The position numbers and the translations under genes are program-made. The notes under the pieces are model-generated. The model was not told the origin of the DNA and searched no databases. It saw only the letters and a list, made by a program, of their open reading frames with translations. A stretch of DNA of 64,000 nucleotides from Cycas panzhihuaensis. Taxonomy: Eukaryota; Cycadophyta. The stretch spans positions 172,987,741 to 173,051,740 of the forward strand of contig CM041465.1 of the NCBI GenBank assembly GCA_023213395.1. The letters run 5' to 3'. Below, in pieces: positions 33,658 to 45,480 of this stretch (position 1 is the stretch's first letter; each line of letters opens with the position of its first letter).

Positions 33658-33769
33658 TTCGTTCTGAAGCAATCCTATGAAGAATTCTACCTTTCATAGG
33701 GAATTATTACCCCCCCCCCCCCCGCTCCCAAAGGAATTAAGATCAGGGAAGACTCTACAACTGAGCAAA

Positions 33770-34900
33770 ATGGTGAACACTCAGTCAGTAACCGTAGAAG
33801 ACATAAACAAAAGGGTGGACCCATTACATGGCCAAAATGTCTGCTCATTTTGAAAATGACCTACACAATATCAACCTCCAATTATAAAACCTAACCAAAA
33901 TGTTTGGAAAACAAAAAGAAGAAGGGGAGTCGTTAAGAGAAGATATTATCTAGGAACAAGAGGACTACATGGAATTCGACAAAGAATTATTCAAGCAAAA
34001 GGGTTTCAGAGACTATCGGCAAAAGAACTCGAGAGATTTTGAACTAGGATATGGACTCAAGGGAACAAAGTTTGTTTTGGAGAAATTTGACCCAGATTGA
34101 TCAAGGGATATTCACAGTTGGATACTCCAAATGGAAGCATACTTCCAAGCATACGATCTGCCCAACCATGAGAAATCTTTGGTGGCATCCCTTCATCTCT
34201 ATAAAAAAGCGCTCTAGTGGTTCAATTGGGGGAAAAGGCTTCCTAAGCATAACACCAACGATTGGGGCTCCCTCAAGGATGCACTAATAGAACAATACAA
34301 AAAAACATGGAATACAAATTACTTTTTCCAGCTCACCTGATTACAATAGACAAGATCAGTTCAAACCTACACAGAACAATTCTAGGCTTTACAAAGCTTA
34401 GTCACTGCAGCTCTACCAAGGGATATCATCACAAAAACTTATGTTAGAGGACTCAAGGGACACATTAAATACCATATAAAAACAATTGGAGCAACAAACA
34501 TAAGAGAAGTCATTTGACTTGCAAGAAATATCGAAGCAAAATATAGGGAAAGCAAGAATACCTATAATAGACGAAATGAACAAACCTACTACCAAAGCCC
34601 TAGCTCCCAATCCAACTAGGCCAGATCTGGGACAAAAGTTGAACCCCCACTAGGGGAAAAGAGCAATAGCAAAATAAGAAAACTATCAAAGGAAGAACAC
34701 ATAAAGCGAGGGACTTGCTTCAAGTGCAGAGTGAAACGGAGTCGTGACCATCAATACACATCAAAGAAGGTATTTATGATCAATAAAGAGAAAGCAGACA
34801 TTCCAACGAAAGAAGAAGAAGAACCTCCAGAAGATCCTGGCGAAGCAAAAATCGAAGATCTACCTATGACAGATACCAAACGTCCAAATATCTTTGCAAG
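33770..34900 (+). pseudogene. Gypsy G Gag remnant
   Basis: The ATG at 33770 (MVNTQSVTVEDINKR) follows the leader. Capsid-like text with shifts continues through 34051-34600. The nucleocapsid end reads RGTCFKCRVKRSRDHQYTSKKVF (34705-34770). This is the chromovirus CX2C...HX knuckle with the last Cys replaced by Tyr. An acidic linker (PTKEEEEPPEDPGEAK) leads into protease. At least one frameshift separates capsid from nucleocapsid. Confidence 0.75.
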
Positions 34901-37850
34901 CAATTAAAAATAAAGTCACCACCCCCTAAACCTTAAAATTCTAAGGGGAGATTAAGGGATTCCCAGCAGCCATCCTCACAGATAGTGGGAGTACACACAA
35001 TTTTATCAATAAACCAACAATAGAAAAGTTAGGTTTACAAATTCGAGAATTAGATACCTTCCAAGTATCAACTGCAAATGGGAAGACCATGTCGTGTGGA
35101 GGATTCTATCCTAAAGTAAGCTTGCAAATTGAGAATTATGCAACGACAACCTGTATGTTTGTTATGGAAATAGGAGTAGATGTAGTCTTGGGTATCTGGT
35201 GGTTAGAGACATTAAGATATATCATCACCAACTATAAAATTCGATACATGAGCTTCAAACAGAAAGGTCGCACATACCGACTGCAGGCACCCGCCACTCC
35301 TCCAACTCAACTAATCACTGCCCATCAAATGGAGAAAAGCTTGAAAAAGAATCCTACAACATATATAATGACATGTTGCAAGATCACCATAGAAAATGTA
35401 CCAATAGAAGTCCAAGTTGTCATTAACCAAGACAACAAGGTCTTTGAAGAATCATAGGGATTATCTCCATAATGAGATTGCCAACATCACATAGAGCTAC
35501 TACCCGAAGCAACTCCAGTGAACATTCGCCCATACTATCAACCCTATCATCTAAAAAGGGAGATTGGATAGATCACCAAGGAACTCCTACGACAGGGATA
35601 CATCTCAACTAGTACAAGTCCTCTTGCATCACCAGTCATACTAAATCAAAAGAAGGATGGACCCTATCAAATGTGTCTGGATCATCAAGGATTGAACAAG
35701 CTAATGGTTAAAAAACGTTACCCTATTCCACAAATTAATGATTTATTAGATGAAATACATGGAGTAAGATGCTTTTCAAAGATTGACTTGCATTTAGGAT
35801 GCTATCAAATTCATATCAAGCTAGAAGATGTGTATAAAACAACGTTTCGCACACATGAGGGGTTATTTGAATTCCAGGTCATGCCATTCGGCCTAACTAA
35901 CACCCTGGCAACGTTTCAAAGTATAATGAATACGATATTTAAACCCTTCTTACGAAAATTTGTGCTCGTTTTCTTCAATGACATCCTAATTTACAGCACC
36001 ACTTGGGATGAACATTTGGAGCATATTAGGTCTATTCTATAGATCCTACAAGAGAATCAATTTTTTGCCAACAAAGGCACATGTACCTTTGGGAGGGCGA
36101 AACTAGAATATCTAGGCCATATCATCACTCAAGAAGGCATTAAAATAGACCCCTAAAAAGTCCAGGCTATCATAAATTGGCCAACACCCAAGAATGTAAC
36201 AGGAGTGCAGGCTTTCTTAGGAGCAATAGGATTCCTCCAAAAATTTATTCATGGATACGCAAACATTGCATCCCCTTTGACAGATCTCATGAAGAATGAC
36301 ACTTCTTTATGGAATCCTACAGCACAAAGTGCTTTCTAAGAGCTAAAGACCACAATGGTCATAGCACCAGTTCTTGCAACTCCAAATTTCTCCTAGCGTT
36401 TTACATTGGAGTGTGATGCATCAGGGACAAGAGTGGGAGCAATCCTCCTACAGAACCATCAACCGCTAACTTACGAAAGTCAGAAGCTAAATACTAGGGA
36501 ATGCTTTAAACCCATCTATGACAAGGAAATGCTTGCAATTATGCATGCAATACACAGATGACACCGATACATGCTTGGGAATAGGTTCATCATCAAGATT
36601 GACCATGATAGCCTCAAATATTTTCTCAGCCAGAAGAGAATGTTTGATGAGCAACAAAAATAGGTGAGTAAACTCCAAACATTTGATTTCACCATTCTAT
36701 ACAAGAAAGGGAAAAAGAATGTCATTGCAGATGCCCTATTACGAATACTAGAAGATAACATGGAAAACGCTTCCTTGTAAGCAATCTTGATAGCAACACC
36801 AAGCTAGACATAGGAATTAATTTGGGAAGACCAGAATGACCATTCTATCCAAAAGATACTAAAGAAAATACAAGACCAGGAATCCACAAAGTTCAGAGTG
36901 TAAGGAAATATGATTTTAAGGAAAGGCAAAATATTTATCCCATCAACATCATCCCTAAAGTACAAAATACTAGAGGAAGCACATCCAGTCCCTACGATAG
37001 GTCACACTGGGATTGACAAAACATACTGCAAGCTATGGGGATCTTTTTTTTGGAAAGGCATGAAGGGTGACATCCACAAATTCATGGCTAAATGTGACTC
37101 CTATCAAACAAATAAAAATGAAAGTACAAAAAATCCTGGGTTGCTACAACCATTACCCATTCTACAACAAAAATGGGAAGAGATTTCAATGGATTCTATC
37201 ATTAGCTTACCAAAATTTGAAGGTAAAGACGCTATTTTTATAGTTGTTGACAAGTTAACTAAATATGCACATTTTAGAGGAATGCAATCAATTGCCAAAG
37301 TCAGGCAAGTCGTAGAGCTCTTCATGAAGGAAATACATCGCATACACGACATTCCTAAAGTCATTGTTAGTGACTGCGATCCCAAGTTCACTAGCCACTT
37401 CTGGCAGGACCTATTCAAATTGGCAGGAACCAAATTATCCATGAACACTGCATACCATTCTCAAATAGATGGTCAAACAGAAATCGTGAACAAATGCTTA
37501 GAAGGATATTTACACAATTTCACCTTAGATAAACAACAACAATGGTATAAATGGCTCCATCTTGTGGAATGGTGGTATAATACTGCATATCATACTTAAG
37601 TAAAGATGACCCCATTCCAAGCACTTTATGGGATTGAATCAACAGCAATGCTCACATGGTCGAAAGTATCATATGTCCAATTTGTCCAAGAACAGTAGGA
37701 GCAAATGTAACAAACCATTCAAATACGAAAAGACAACTTAAGCATGGCCAAGAATCGAATGAAGCAAGAAGCAAACCTTCACAAATTAGAAAGGTCATTT
37801 TCAGTCGAGGATTAGGTCTAAGACTCTAGCCATACAAGCAAGCATCTATG
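34901..37850 (+). pseudogene. Gypsy G Pol: protease, RT, RNase H, integrase
   Basis: One continuous frame with stops. Protease: TDSGSTHNFI near 34980-35010, with an intact DSG. RT: MCLDHQGLNKLMVKKRYPIPQI (35671 on), VMPFGLTNTLATFQS, and the catalytic strand VFFNDILIY, where FFND at 35971-35982 replaces the first Asp. RNase H: FTLECDASGTRVGAIL and DHDSLKYFLSQKRM (36400-36720). Integrase is open at 36910-37599: GHTGIDKTYCK zinc region, MDSIISLPKFEGKDAIFIVVD, VSDCDPKFTSHFW and SQIDGQTEIVNKCLEGYL, with all three acidic residues present. A GPY/F-like end and a short chromodomain-like segment lie near 37860-38160. Confidence 0.9.
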
Positions 37851-38226
37851 CGACTAAGAAAAAATGGAGCCTCGATTCTTTGGGCCTTACTAAATCACAC
37901 AACAGATCAATGAAGTAGCTTATAGGTTGGCATTACCACCAAGAAGCCACATCCACAATGTCTTCCATGTATCATGTCTTAAGTAGAAACTTGGGCAAAA
38001 CATTACAACTTAGACAGAGGCTTCAAAGTTAGATGAAGAAGGAAAAATCATTATCGAACCAGAAAGAATCCTCTAGACTTGAACCAAGAAATTATGTTTA
38101 GAAGAAATTAAAGAATACCTTACAAAATGGAAGACTCTAGACCAGGAGAGTGCAACTTGGGAATCAGAAGCACGGTATCAACAACACTAAGATTTACCCA
38201 TGCTTTGAGGGCAAAGCATGTTTTCA

Positions 38227-38238
38227 TGGGGAGGGACT
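38227..38238 (+). promoter_or_regulatory. Gypsy G polypurine tract
   Basis: TGGGGAGGGACT immediately precedes the 3' LTR, the usual plus-strand primer. Confidence 0.8.
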
Positions 38239-38748
38239 TACAACATTCCTTTTCCTTGTTTGGTCAACTTACAAGGGTATTCTAGCTGACCAATTATTAT
38301 TATTATTATTAAAGACTATTTTATTACCTTTATTTTGGCCGACTTCAGGAGTTTCTCCTAGCTGACCCTATATGTCCATTATGGCCGACTTATGTCTCAC
38401 TTCTTGGCTGAGTCCCATGAGCTCTCCTTCACCTGCCTATTTATAAATGTATGCGGCCTCTTTTGGGGTATGTTCGGGTGATTTTTGTAGTTGTTGCAAT
38501 TCAGCCTTAGGGCTGCCATTTTGGAGGGAGCTTTTGCCTTGAAGAGGAAGATAAATGCCAGGGACATATTTTGTAAATTATATTTTATAATCATTTGTAT
38601 TTCAAGTTGATATTTCAATGGTAATTGCGAGTAGATCAACAGATGTTTCATTTTGTATTAGCATATTATTTGTAAAGTGTGTGTTATTAGTATATATTTT
38701 GCTCTGTCTCCTCCACTTTCTTCAATATTCCCCTTTAGCTTTGCTTCA
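38239..38748 (+). repeat. Gypsy G 3' LTR
   Basis: 510 bp. The first dinucleotide has mutated from TG to TA (TACAACATTCC against TGCAATGTTCC in the 5' LTR). It carries the same array of decamers at 38336, 38359, 38382 and 38405 (TGGCCGACTT, TAGCTGACCC, TGGCCGACTT, TGGCTGAGTC), again exactly 23 nt apart. It ends GCTTCA followed by the ACAAG duplication. Confidence 0.95.
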
Positions 38749-38753
38749 ACAAG

Positions 38754-39089
38754 AAGGCTAAGGAGGAGAACAAGGGGGTTGGGACTGACTTCCCTTTCAA
38801 TCATCAACACCATGTACATCATTTGCACCTATATTTTCTTTGTCCACATTTGCTCCATCTACTTCATCAACTCCTCTTGATCGTAGGAGTCTTTTTGACA
38901 TTGAACAATGTTTGCAGGCTCAGGACATTGAGGTCACAACTACAATGACAAAAAACTACCTAAATGGTACACTCAAACCATATAAGATGCACAAACAATT
39001 GAAGGAAAACATCCATAAAAAATGAGGTAGCAATCTATAAATTATGTACTTATGCCTAAAATGCTTTCTGTTGATGAGCCTTCCAATTG
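38754..39089. other. Unassigned, right flank of gypsy G
   Basis: This was joined to copia L before gypsy G inserted. Short plus-strand open frames (38677-38880 and 38840-39025) give peptides I do not recognise, such as PLDRRSLFDIEQCLQAQDIE. It does not match copia integrase or RT, so a deletion had probably already removed the body of copia L. Confidence 0.3.
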
Positions 39090-39749
39090 TTTTTTTATTT
39101 TTTTGTTAGTCTTAAAACCCCAAGAAATAAAATCTGAGATAAAAGAATAGAATAAAACTAGACCAAATATTGCCTTGGATTGCCTTTGAAGTGTGAATGT
39201 CGTCACCAAGGGTTTGGTGCACTCTCCCTAGCATTCAAATTCAACAAGCACTCCCCTACCAAACAACTTTGATACCAAAATGTGAGAAAGAGATCATATG
39301 GGGACAATGAAGGGAAAGGGTTAGATCATTAACATCAATAAATAACATCAACTAAGCAAGCAAATAAGCACACTAAAAAATGGAGGAGGAGGAATTGATC
39401 CTAGCTCCAACAAAATTAACTTGTATTCAAAATAACAACATAATAATACATCTCATACACTCTTCCTATACATGAAAAAATGGTCTCAATATATAGGTGA
39501 GGAGGATGCCCCTTAGTGTGTTGCATGTTTGATAAGCATCAAACATGCACACAAGCACATTGCATGGACACTTGTTCATCATGCATGCATATGTGCAAAT
39601 ATGCAAATACAAGTGTGAAGGGTCCATTGATTCATAAGTTACAACATTACACATACTAGAGAAAGGTGTGTGCATACTTTATCACATTTAAGTGATAAAG
39701 TAGCTTTACATAATACATAATTGAATAATATAACATAAAGGTTTTGACA
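39090..39749 (-). repeat. Truncated copia 5' end: LTR, primer-binding site and leader (family of I/K)
   Basis: LTR 39281-39749 (469 bp, minus strand) has the same block order as copia I and K. On the low side, after AA, the primer-binding site reads TGGTATCAAAG (39268-39278). The leader below shares GCCTTGGAT(T/C)GCCTTT, then GTCGTCACCAAGGGTTTG, with the leaders at 54700 and 61620. Nothing further of the interior remains. The LTR holds two long palindromes (39522-39549 and about 39675-39702). Confidence 0.8.
39522..39549. promoter_or_regulatory. U3 palindrome, truncated copia LTR
   Basis: Perfect 12-bp inverted arms TGCATGTTTGAT / ATCAAACATGCA around the loop AAGC. It is the same position and core as the palindrome of copia K, but with changes on both arms that keep pairing. 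Confidence 0.75.
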
Positions 39750-40029
39750 ATATCTTGTGCATGATGATTATTGAGCTGTGAATTTATATTGATATTGACT
39801 AATATATTGGCATGGTGATAATATATGATCATGATTTAATGTATGGAGAGTGATAACATGACCATGTTGACCAATCCCTAACTAGACTGCCAGACAATGA
39901 CCCCTTTAATGAGTGTACTTTCACAGGGCAACAGTATCAATCAATAATCATTGCCTTAACTACTTGACAAACTTCTTCTAAATGAACATCCATGGGAAAA
40001 GCATTTGTCCATTGTTGTTGCACGGCCCA

Positions 40030-41140
40030 TTCCTCTTTAATATTTGCTTGAAGCAAGCACGTTGTAGGAATCTAGACAAAAAGCACCCCTAGTAGTAGTG
40101 AAGGATGTTTAGAAGTTGCTTTTGGCCCTTATATTTCTTCCAATTGTTTTTGAATTGATTGTGCCAAGAACTCCCTTCAATTTAATTAGCTTCCCTCCTG
40201 CACCTCTTGAAGGGTGGTTAATATTCTAACTAGACAATATGTGAGCTTTGTCTCTCCCAAGAGTCGAGTGACAGATTTGGGCTAGCCATCTCAACTTGGG
40301 ATCCATCAAATCATTAATTTTTGTTCCTTCGGTATGTGTCCTAGATCTTAGTTTGCACAATGAGTAGACCACCAATTCTCTATCCATTTCTGTTCATATC
40401 TCACCAATTGGAACCTTTCCTGCATGAGGTAGTTTGGCGATACAGCCTATTAAGTCAATAGACACCTCAATCCTATCTAAATGGCAGGTTGCTAACCACA
40501 CAATGTTTTTCATTAATTTGTTGTCCTAATGCAAAGGTGGTAACAACACATATCTCTTCCAATCAGCATTAATTATGGCAACTTTAAACTCATCATTCAT
40601 TTTAGAATATTCATTCTCCAATTATAGTAGGTAGGGTTCAACCAATTTTAACTCCATCTTCAAGAGTTTCACCACAAATTGGCTGGAATTTTGCTTATCG
40701 ATACATAATGGTGATAGAATGCTTCATAAGACATTTGCTAGGTGTTTGTCTCCTTTAAACTATTCCTAGAACCCTTCAAAACTGGCCAGATGCATAGTGG
40801 GACACTTCTCTATGAAATCACTACAAACTTCTTCAAAAATTTGCCTAGATGCTTGTGATTTACTATCGGGATGCTTCTAATCACTAGAAAAAATAAAGCT
40901 TTTTGGTGATTTTTTTGCCAAACTATTCGCATTCCTTGATAGGACACTTCTTCACTAGTTACTTAGTTGCTCACGAACACTTTTGGGAACACTAGTAGGG
41001 ATGCTTCTACAGATAACACTTTTTATTCCATTTTTTTTACTAACGTCTCACTCTTGTTGACTTGCATCGGGGCTTGAAGGGCTTTATTGATGAATGTGTT
41101 TTTTTCCGAAGATTCTTCAGTGTTGTTAAGTGTCATATGT
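40030..41140 (-). pseudogene. Gypsy H extra reading frame downstream of integrase, function unknown
   Basis: About 1.1 kb in one dominant minus-strand frame with roughly seven stops and one shift near 40925. It starts plausibly at ATG about 41135 (MTLNNTEESSEKNTFINKA). Readable parts are hydrophilic with helical character, including QFVVKLLKMELKLVEPYLL, NADWKRYVLLPPLH and WLATCHLDRIEVSIDLIGCI. No catalytic motif, zinc ligand or membrane segment is obvious. Tat and Athila elements often carry an extra frame after pol (env-like or aORF), so this position fits such an accessory gene. I cannot assign a function or family. Confidence 0.5.
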
Positions 41141-41319
41141 TGACTTATGGGTTGTTTTTTTCAATTGTTTTGTATTTTCTTTTTACATATCAAGATAGAA
41201 CCATCTTCTTAACACCAAGACAACTTTAATTGTCCACAACTTCAAACAACGCGTTTGTAATATAACCATTGACTCCTTTGGTGACATTGTTTTACTCTAA
41301 TGAGGATAGGGTTTCAATT

Positions 41320-42025
41320 TGCTACGATTAACCAATTTTTGCAACACTTGCTCATCTAGTTCCTACAATTGAATCGAACTGTTTGGAAGTATTTGTTGCA
41401 TTACGTAAGGACCTAACCAACACATCTTTGATTTCCCTAGATGGGTTTTAAATTTTCCATCATAAAGTAACACTTCATCATTTCCTTGGAATTATGATGA
41501 TCAAAGGTGGTGGTTGTGCCATGCTTTTTGGCAATTTTTCTCAATATTTTGCATCCAATTTGCCATATGTTTCATTTTCTCAAGTTGAATGAATTGAAAT
41601 AACCTCTCTCAAAGTGATTCATCATCTCCCAAGTGGGAGGCAAGAGCTATGAAAAGGCTTGGGATTTCGAATTCGTTATCATCACTTTATGCAAAAATCA
41701 TGTTGTATTATAGGTGTTGGCATTCTTAAATGCCCTTGCTTCCACCCATTTCATCGCATAGTTAGTGGCGACCAATATATATCTTGCTTAGGATCTTCTT
41801 ACAGTGGGACATATGGGACCAACAAAATCAATTCCCCACTTTTTGAATGGGGCATGAGGTAGAATTCAGTTAAGGGATTGAAATCTTGGCAACGAGTTCC
41901 CTTATTTGCCGATAGTAATAGCACTTTTTCATCCAATTTTATGTATTGTCAAACAACATTGGCCACCATAGCCCAGCGTTAAACATCTTACAATAAATGG
42001 CTTCTCTACTCGCATGACCACTGAC
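41320..42025 (-). pseudogene. Gypsy H integrase, part downstream of the copia I insertion
   Basis: From high to low: SGHASREAIYCKMFNAGLWWPML (end of the H2C2 zinc finger, 42020-41940), then a region equivalent to the CQ..GT motif. The catalytic block follows (DFVGPICPTVRRS, one stop, ARYILVATNYAMKWVEA; 41850-41740). The C-terminal block WLGPYVMQQILPNSSIQL is near 41420-41360. Stops and shifts interrupt it. The zinc finger's first half (HQGV) lies beyond copia I at about 62270. Confidence 0.8.
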
Positions 42026-42585
42026 TAAAGAGAATAGCATTTAGCTCTCATACCAACTGATGGTGAACACAACCCTAGAATCACTTACAGAGGGAGTATG
42101 CTAGCACAATAAGATGATTAGCATCAATAGCAAGACTAAGAAGATGAGCACCTACACAATGAAGCAAAGCATATGAATCAAGCACAAGATATGAAGGAGT
42201 AAGAATTGTTCCTCATTCCAAATGAACAAGATAGACTTGGATTAAAATAGTAACATAACAATACAATAGTCACTCTCATATCTAATATATGAGAATTGGT
42301 CTCAATATATATAAAGTTGAAGGAAAAAATTTGGGGGACTTGATGTTTGATGAATTTCAAACATGCAAGCTATGCCATTTGCATGTGGGACAAGTGTCCC
42401 TTGGGCTCTCTTGTGAGCAAGAGTGCATGAGGGGTAAATTGACCCTCAAGTCACAACATTGTGCTACTAGAAAGAATATGGGTATGTACTTTATCACATT
42501 AGGTGGTAAGAAACCTTTACATAAAATACATAATGTTACATCATAAAGTACATCACTTAACATTTAAATATAAAGGCTTAACACC
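42026..42585 (-). repeat. Copia I 3' LTR
   Basis: 560 bp. The terminal TG has become TA (TAAAGAGAATAG against TGAAGAGAATAG at 61727). It ends GGCTTAACA. U3 palindromes are partly eroded: ATGTTTGA/TCAAACAT at 42343-42364, then CATGCAA/TTGCATG and GGGACA/TGTCCC just after. Confidence 0.85.
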
Positions 42586-42771
42586 CACACTTAATGTTTA
42601 CAATGTTATGTCAAACACCAAGACCATCCCTGAATTTCTCAAACTTTTCTCTATCAAGTGACTTGGTAAAGATATTCGCTAGTTGTTGGTCTGTGGGCCT
42701 GAAGAAGAGGTCAATCTCACCGTTCTATGCATGCTCCCTGATGAAATGGTGATAAACCTCAATGTGCTTGG
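42586..42771 (-). pseudogene. Copia I RNase H C-terminus, left of the insertion
   Basis: This minus-strand copy of the RNase H end is the same region as 49050-49250 in copia K (KHIEVHHHF, then ADIFTKPL, then LGV). It breaks off at about 42771 in the codons before the KHIEV motif. The rest of RNase H resumes at 55808 with sequence matching copia K just beyond 49230. Confidence 0.85.
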
Positions 42772-43073
42772 TGTTGACTTTATTTTATTCCCCTTTCTAA
42801 GATAATCCACTTGTCAAGGGTCATAAGTTAGTAGTCTAGCTTAGGATGAAGTCAACATACTTATGTTTCCATTTATTATTATTAAAATCACTTTACACAT
42901 AGTACTGTAGGAATAAAGCATCACATTACCATCATTATTTTATCACAATAGTACACAAACCATCATGCATTCTTCATATAATCATCATAACACGCATAGC
43001 ACATGATATTCCATGTAACTCCTTACTTTATTAAGCAATATCACTAATACATACAGTTCTGGAACGTATCTTG

Positions 43074-43268
43074 TGTTAAGGTGTAATGTTTTATCTAAAG
43101 ATTAGTTGAGGGTAATGTATTAACACCTCTTTATGTAACTTAGACAAGTGTCATTAGGACACATAATAGTTACAAGTCTTGAATGTATATTTAAAGAGAT
43201 CATCTCTCCCACAATAATCAATCAACAATTCTTCAATTAGTGTGTGAATTCTATCATAGTATCAAAGC
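43074..43268 (+). repeat. Copia J 5' LTR and primer-binding site
   Basis: The LTR TGTTAAGGTG...TTCTATCA is 183 bp, short for a plant copia. The primer-binding site TAGTATCAAAGC begins immediately, with two changes from TGGTATCAGAGC. The leader runs from there to the Gag ATG at 43908 without recognised features. Confidence 0.9.
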
Positions 43269-43907
43269 AGTGCAACTTGCCTATCTAAAGAATTTGTTGT
43301 GGAGAAGAGTTAAAGATCTTTTTCTCTCAGTTAAAAGAAAGGACAAGGAATCGTGAAGCAATTTAAAAGGAGGAAATCAAATTTATTGCAAGCATACGGA
43401 AGTGTCCAAACCTGTATAGACAAAAAAAACAAAAGTGCCCATAATTCGACAAAATTTTACTAGAAGTAAGATCTCAGTATGGACATCATTTCTCTCAACT
43501 ACCTCGAAGTGATTTGAGGCCATCTTCAGGGCCATTTTGCCAGTTTACCAATCGCACAGGTTTGAGCATTCAAACGCTGATTTGATTAGAACTCTTCATC
43601 ATTTCTGGTAAAATCACTTGCAAAAGTCCGAATTTGAAGATTGTTAGCAGGGATTTTTGTTTTCTAAGCAAATTTTATAAAAACCCTAGTCACTTGTTTT
43701 TGGGTTTCGGGTCAATCTTTGATCAAACGAAGCGGGATCTCTTAAACATTTTTATATATTTAGATTGCTCTCTGAAAAATCTCCATTTTGAGATACTTTT
43801 TTATTTAGTCCATACACCTAAAATTTGTATGAAATCCTATACAACCGTATGGTCTGTTCCTTCTCTGTCTGCATCCAATCTGTTACCATCTCTGTAATAG
43901 TTTAAAT

Positions 43908-44790
43908 ATGGCCTCTTCCATCCTTGCACTCGATGAGAAAGATAAAATGACAAAAACGAATTATCATGTATGGAAAATCAAGGTTGAAACCTTGTTAAAG
44001 GCCAAACATGCCTGAAACATAGCCACAGGGGCTGAAGCAAAACTTGGAGTTGTTGGTGCTGCCCAAACCAGTTGGAAAGAGAGAGACAATGTAGGGGTGA
44101 TAATGTTAAAGTTGTCTGTTTCTAATCCCCTTCTCATTTATGTTGAAAAATTGAATTCCTCTTCTGCAATTTGAAAGATGTTTGAAAACATGTACAGTCA
44201 AAAGAACTTGGTCAAAATCATAGCCCTCAAAGAAGAATTATTCAAAGTATACATGAACGAAACAGAGCCAGTTTAGAATTCATTCACAAAGTCATTTCAA
44301 TTAGAAATGACCTACTGAGTATTGGAGCAAGCATAATAGAACAAGAAACTGTTGAGATGATAGCAAACAAACTTCCGAAATCATTTGATGTCATAATTAA
44401 TATAATAACCAGTCGTAATCAAATTAAAATAATGTCTCTTGATACTTTGACACGATTGTTGTTAAGACAAGAACAAAGGAACGAACAATATGAAGATGTA
44501 GCGGAAATAGAAGATGCCTTTGTGACTAAACTCAATATAGGTCCCAGAGGAAGAGGGGCAAACTCGTGGACATGCACGAATGCCAAATACCAGTAGTCAG
44601 TCTTGTAGAAGGCGACGGGAGAATAGAGGGCGAGGATGCTCAATCCCGTCTAAAGACACGAGCTTGCTTCAATTGTAGGAAACGTGATCATTTCTCAAGC
44701 AATTGCAAAGCATTTGATGTCTGCTACCATTGTTGATAGTCTAGGCACTATCCCTACCAATGCTTGTAGAGGAAAGCTGAAATCCAGAGA
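43908..44790 (+). pseudogene. Copia J Gag remnant with two zinc knuckles
   Basis: ATG 43908 gives MASSILALDEKDKMTKTNYHVWKIK, a typical copia Gag start. Stops occur where Trp and Gln are expected. The frame shifts near 44270. The nucleocapsid near 44665-44765 has one intact knuckle, CFNCRKRDHFSSNC. It is followed by a second, CYHC..SRHYPYQC, in which a stop falls within the spacer. Two consecutive knuckles distinguish J from the other copia elements here. Confidence 0.85.
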
Positions 44791-44879
44791 GGGAAATGAC
44801 CAGTGGAAAATTGCAACAAAGAGTAGATAGATGAAGATGAGGAAGAGACAGCATTCATCATTGCACTCACTACCAGCCT

Positions 44880-45480
44880 TGAAAATAAAGAAGTGTGGTA
44901 TATTGACTCTGGAGCCTCAAGACATATGACAAGGCATAAAGACTAGTTTGAATCACTTAAACCCTATTCCCCTAACAAGTTTGTTGAATTAGGGGACAAA
45001 TATCCTCTGAACATCAAAGGAGTTGGAACAATAGCTATTAAATTAAAAGGTACTATACAAAAAATTGGTAATGTACTCTTTGGGCTAGGTTTAAAAAAAA
45101 AACCTGCTTTCCATCTCTTTGTTAGGAAAGAAAAGGCTAAGGACCATATTCGATGAAGAAAGGCATTGTTACATTTTAGATATGAAGAAAAATGGTGTTG
45201 TAATTGCATAAGGGATAGAAAGTAATGATCTGTATAGATTGATTTCTAATCCTATAGTTGCCAATAAGGATGTAAAAGCATACGCTGCAACAAATATTGA
45301 TAATAATAAACTCTAACATTTGAAGTATGGGCACATCTCCTCAGAAAGACTAGAACAGCTGCACAATTCAGAAATGGTTGATGGACTTCCAAATATTACA
45401 TTTTATCAATTTGTTTGTAAAAGTTGTTTGCTTGGGAAACAACCCCATCTTTCTTTTAAAAAAAATAAATAGTGAGCTCA
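44880..45480 (+). pseudogene. Copia J protease and GAG-pre-integrase remnant
   Basis: The active site VWYIDSGASRHMTRHKD at about 44893-44943 is intact in its DSGA core. It is followed by NIKGVGTIAIKLKGTIQKIGNVLF. The GAG-pre-integrase region (HLKYGHISSERLEQLHNSEMVDGLP...VCKSCLLGKQPHLSF) is at about 45316-45460 with its His and Cys zinc ligands. A run of A (45093-45101) has caused a frameshift near 45100. Confidence 0.85.

Larger units (their letters stand above)
33136..38748 (+). mobile_element. Gypsy G: complete chromovirus-like Ty3/gypsy element
   Basis: 5.6-kb element with LTRs at 33136-33643 and 38239-38748. The 5-bp target duplication ACAAG is perfect (33131-33135 and 38749-38753). A primer-binding site follows the first LTR and a polypurine tract precedes the second. 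The Pol frame is continuous from about 34920 to 37820, broken only by stops, many where Trp or Gln is expected. It is a relative of gypsy F, with shared primer-site context, leader C tract and U3 repeats. Confidence 0.95.

Noticed and set aside
40030-41140. Envelope gene of a plant retrovirus-like element
   Set aside because: Position fits, but no signal peptide or membrane segment is visible in the readable parts.
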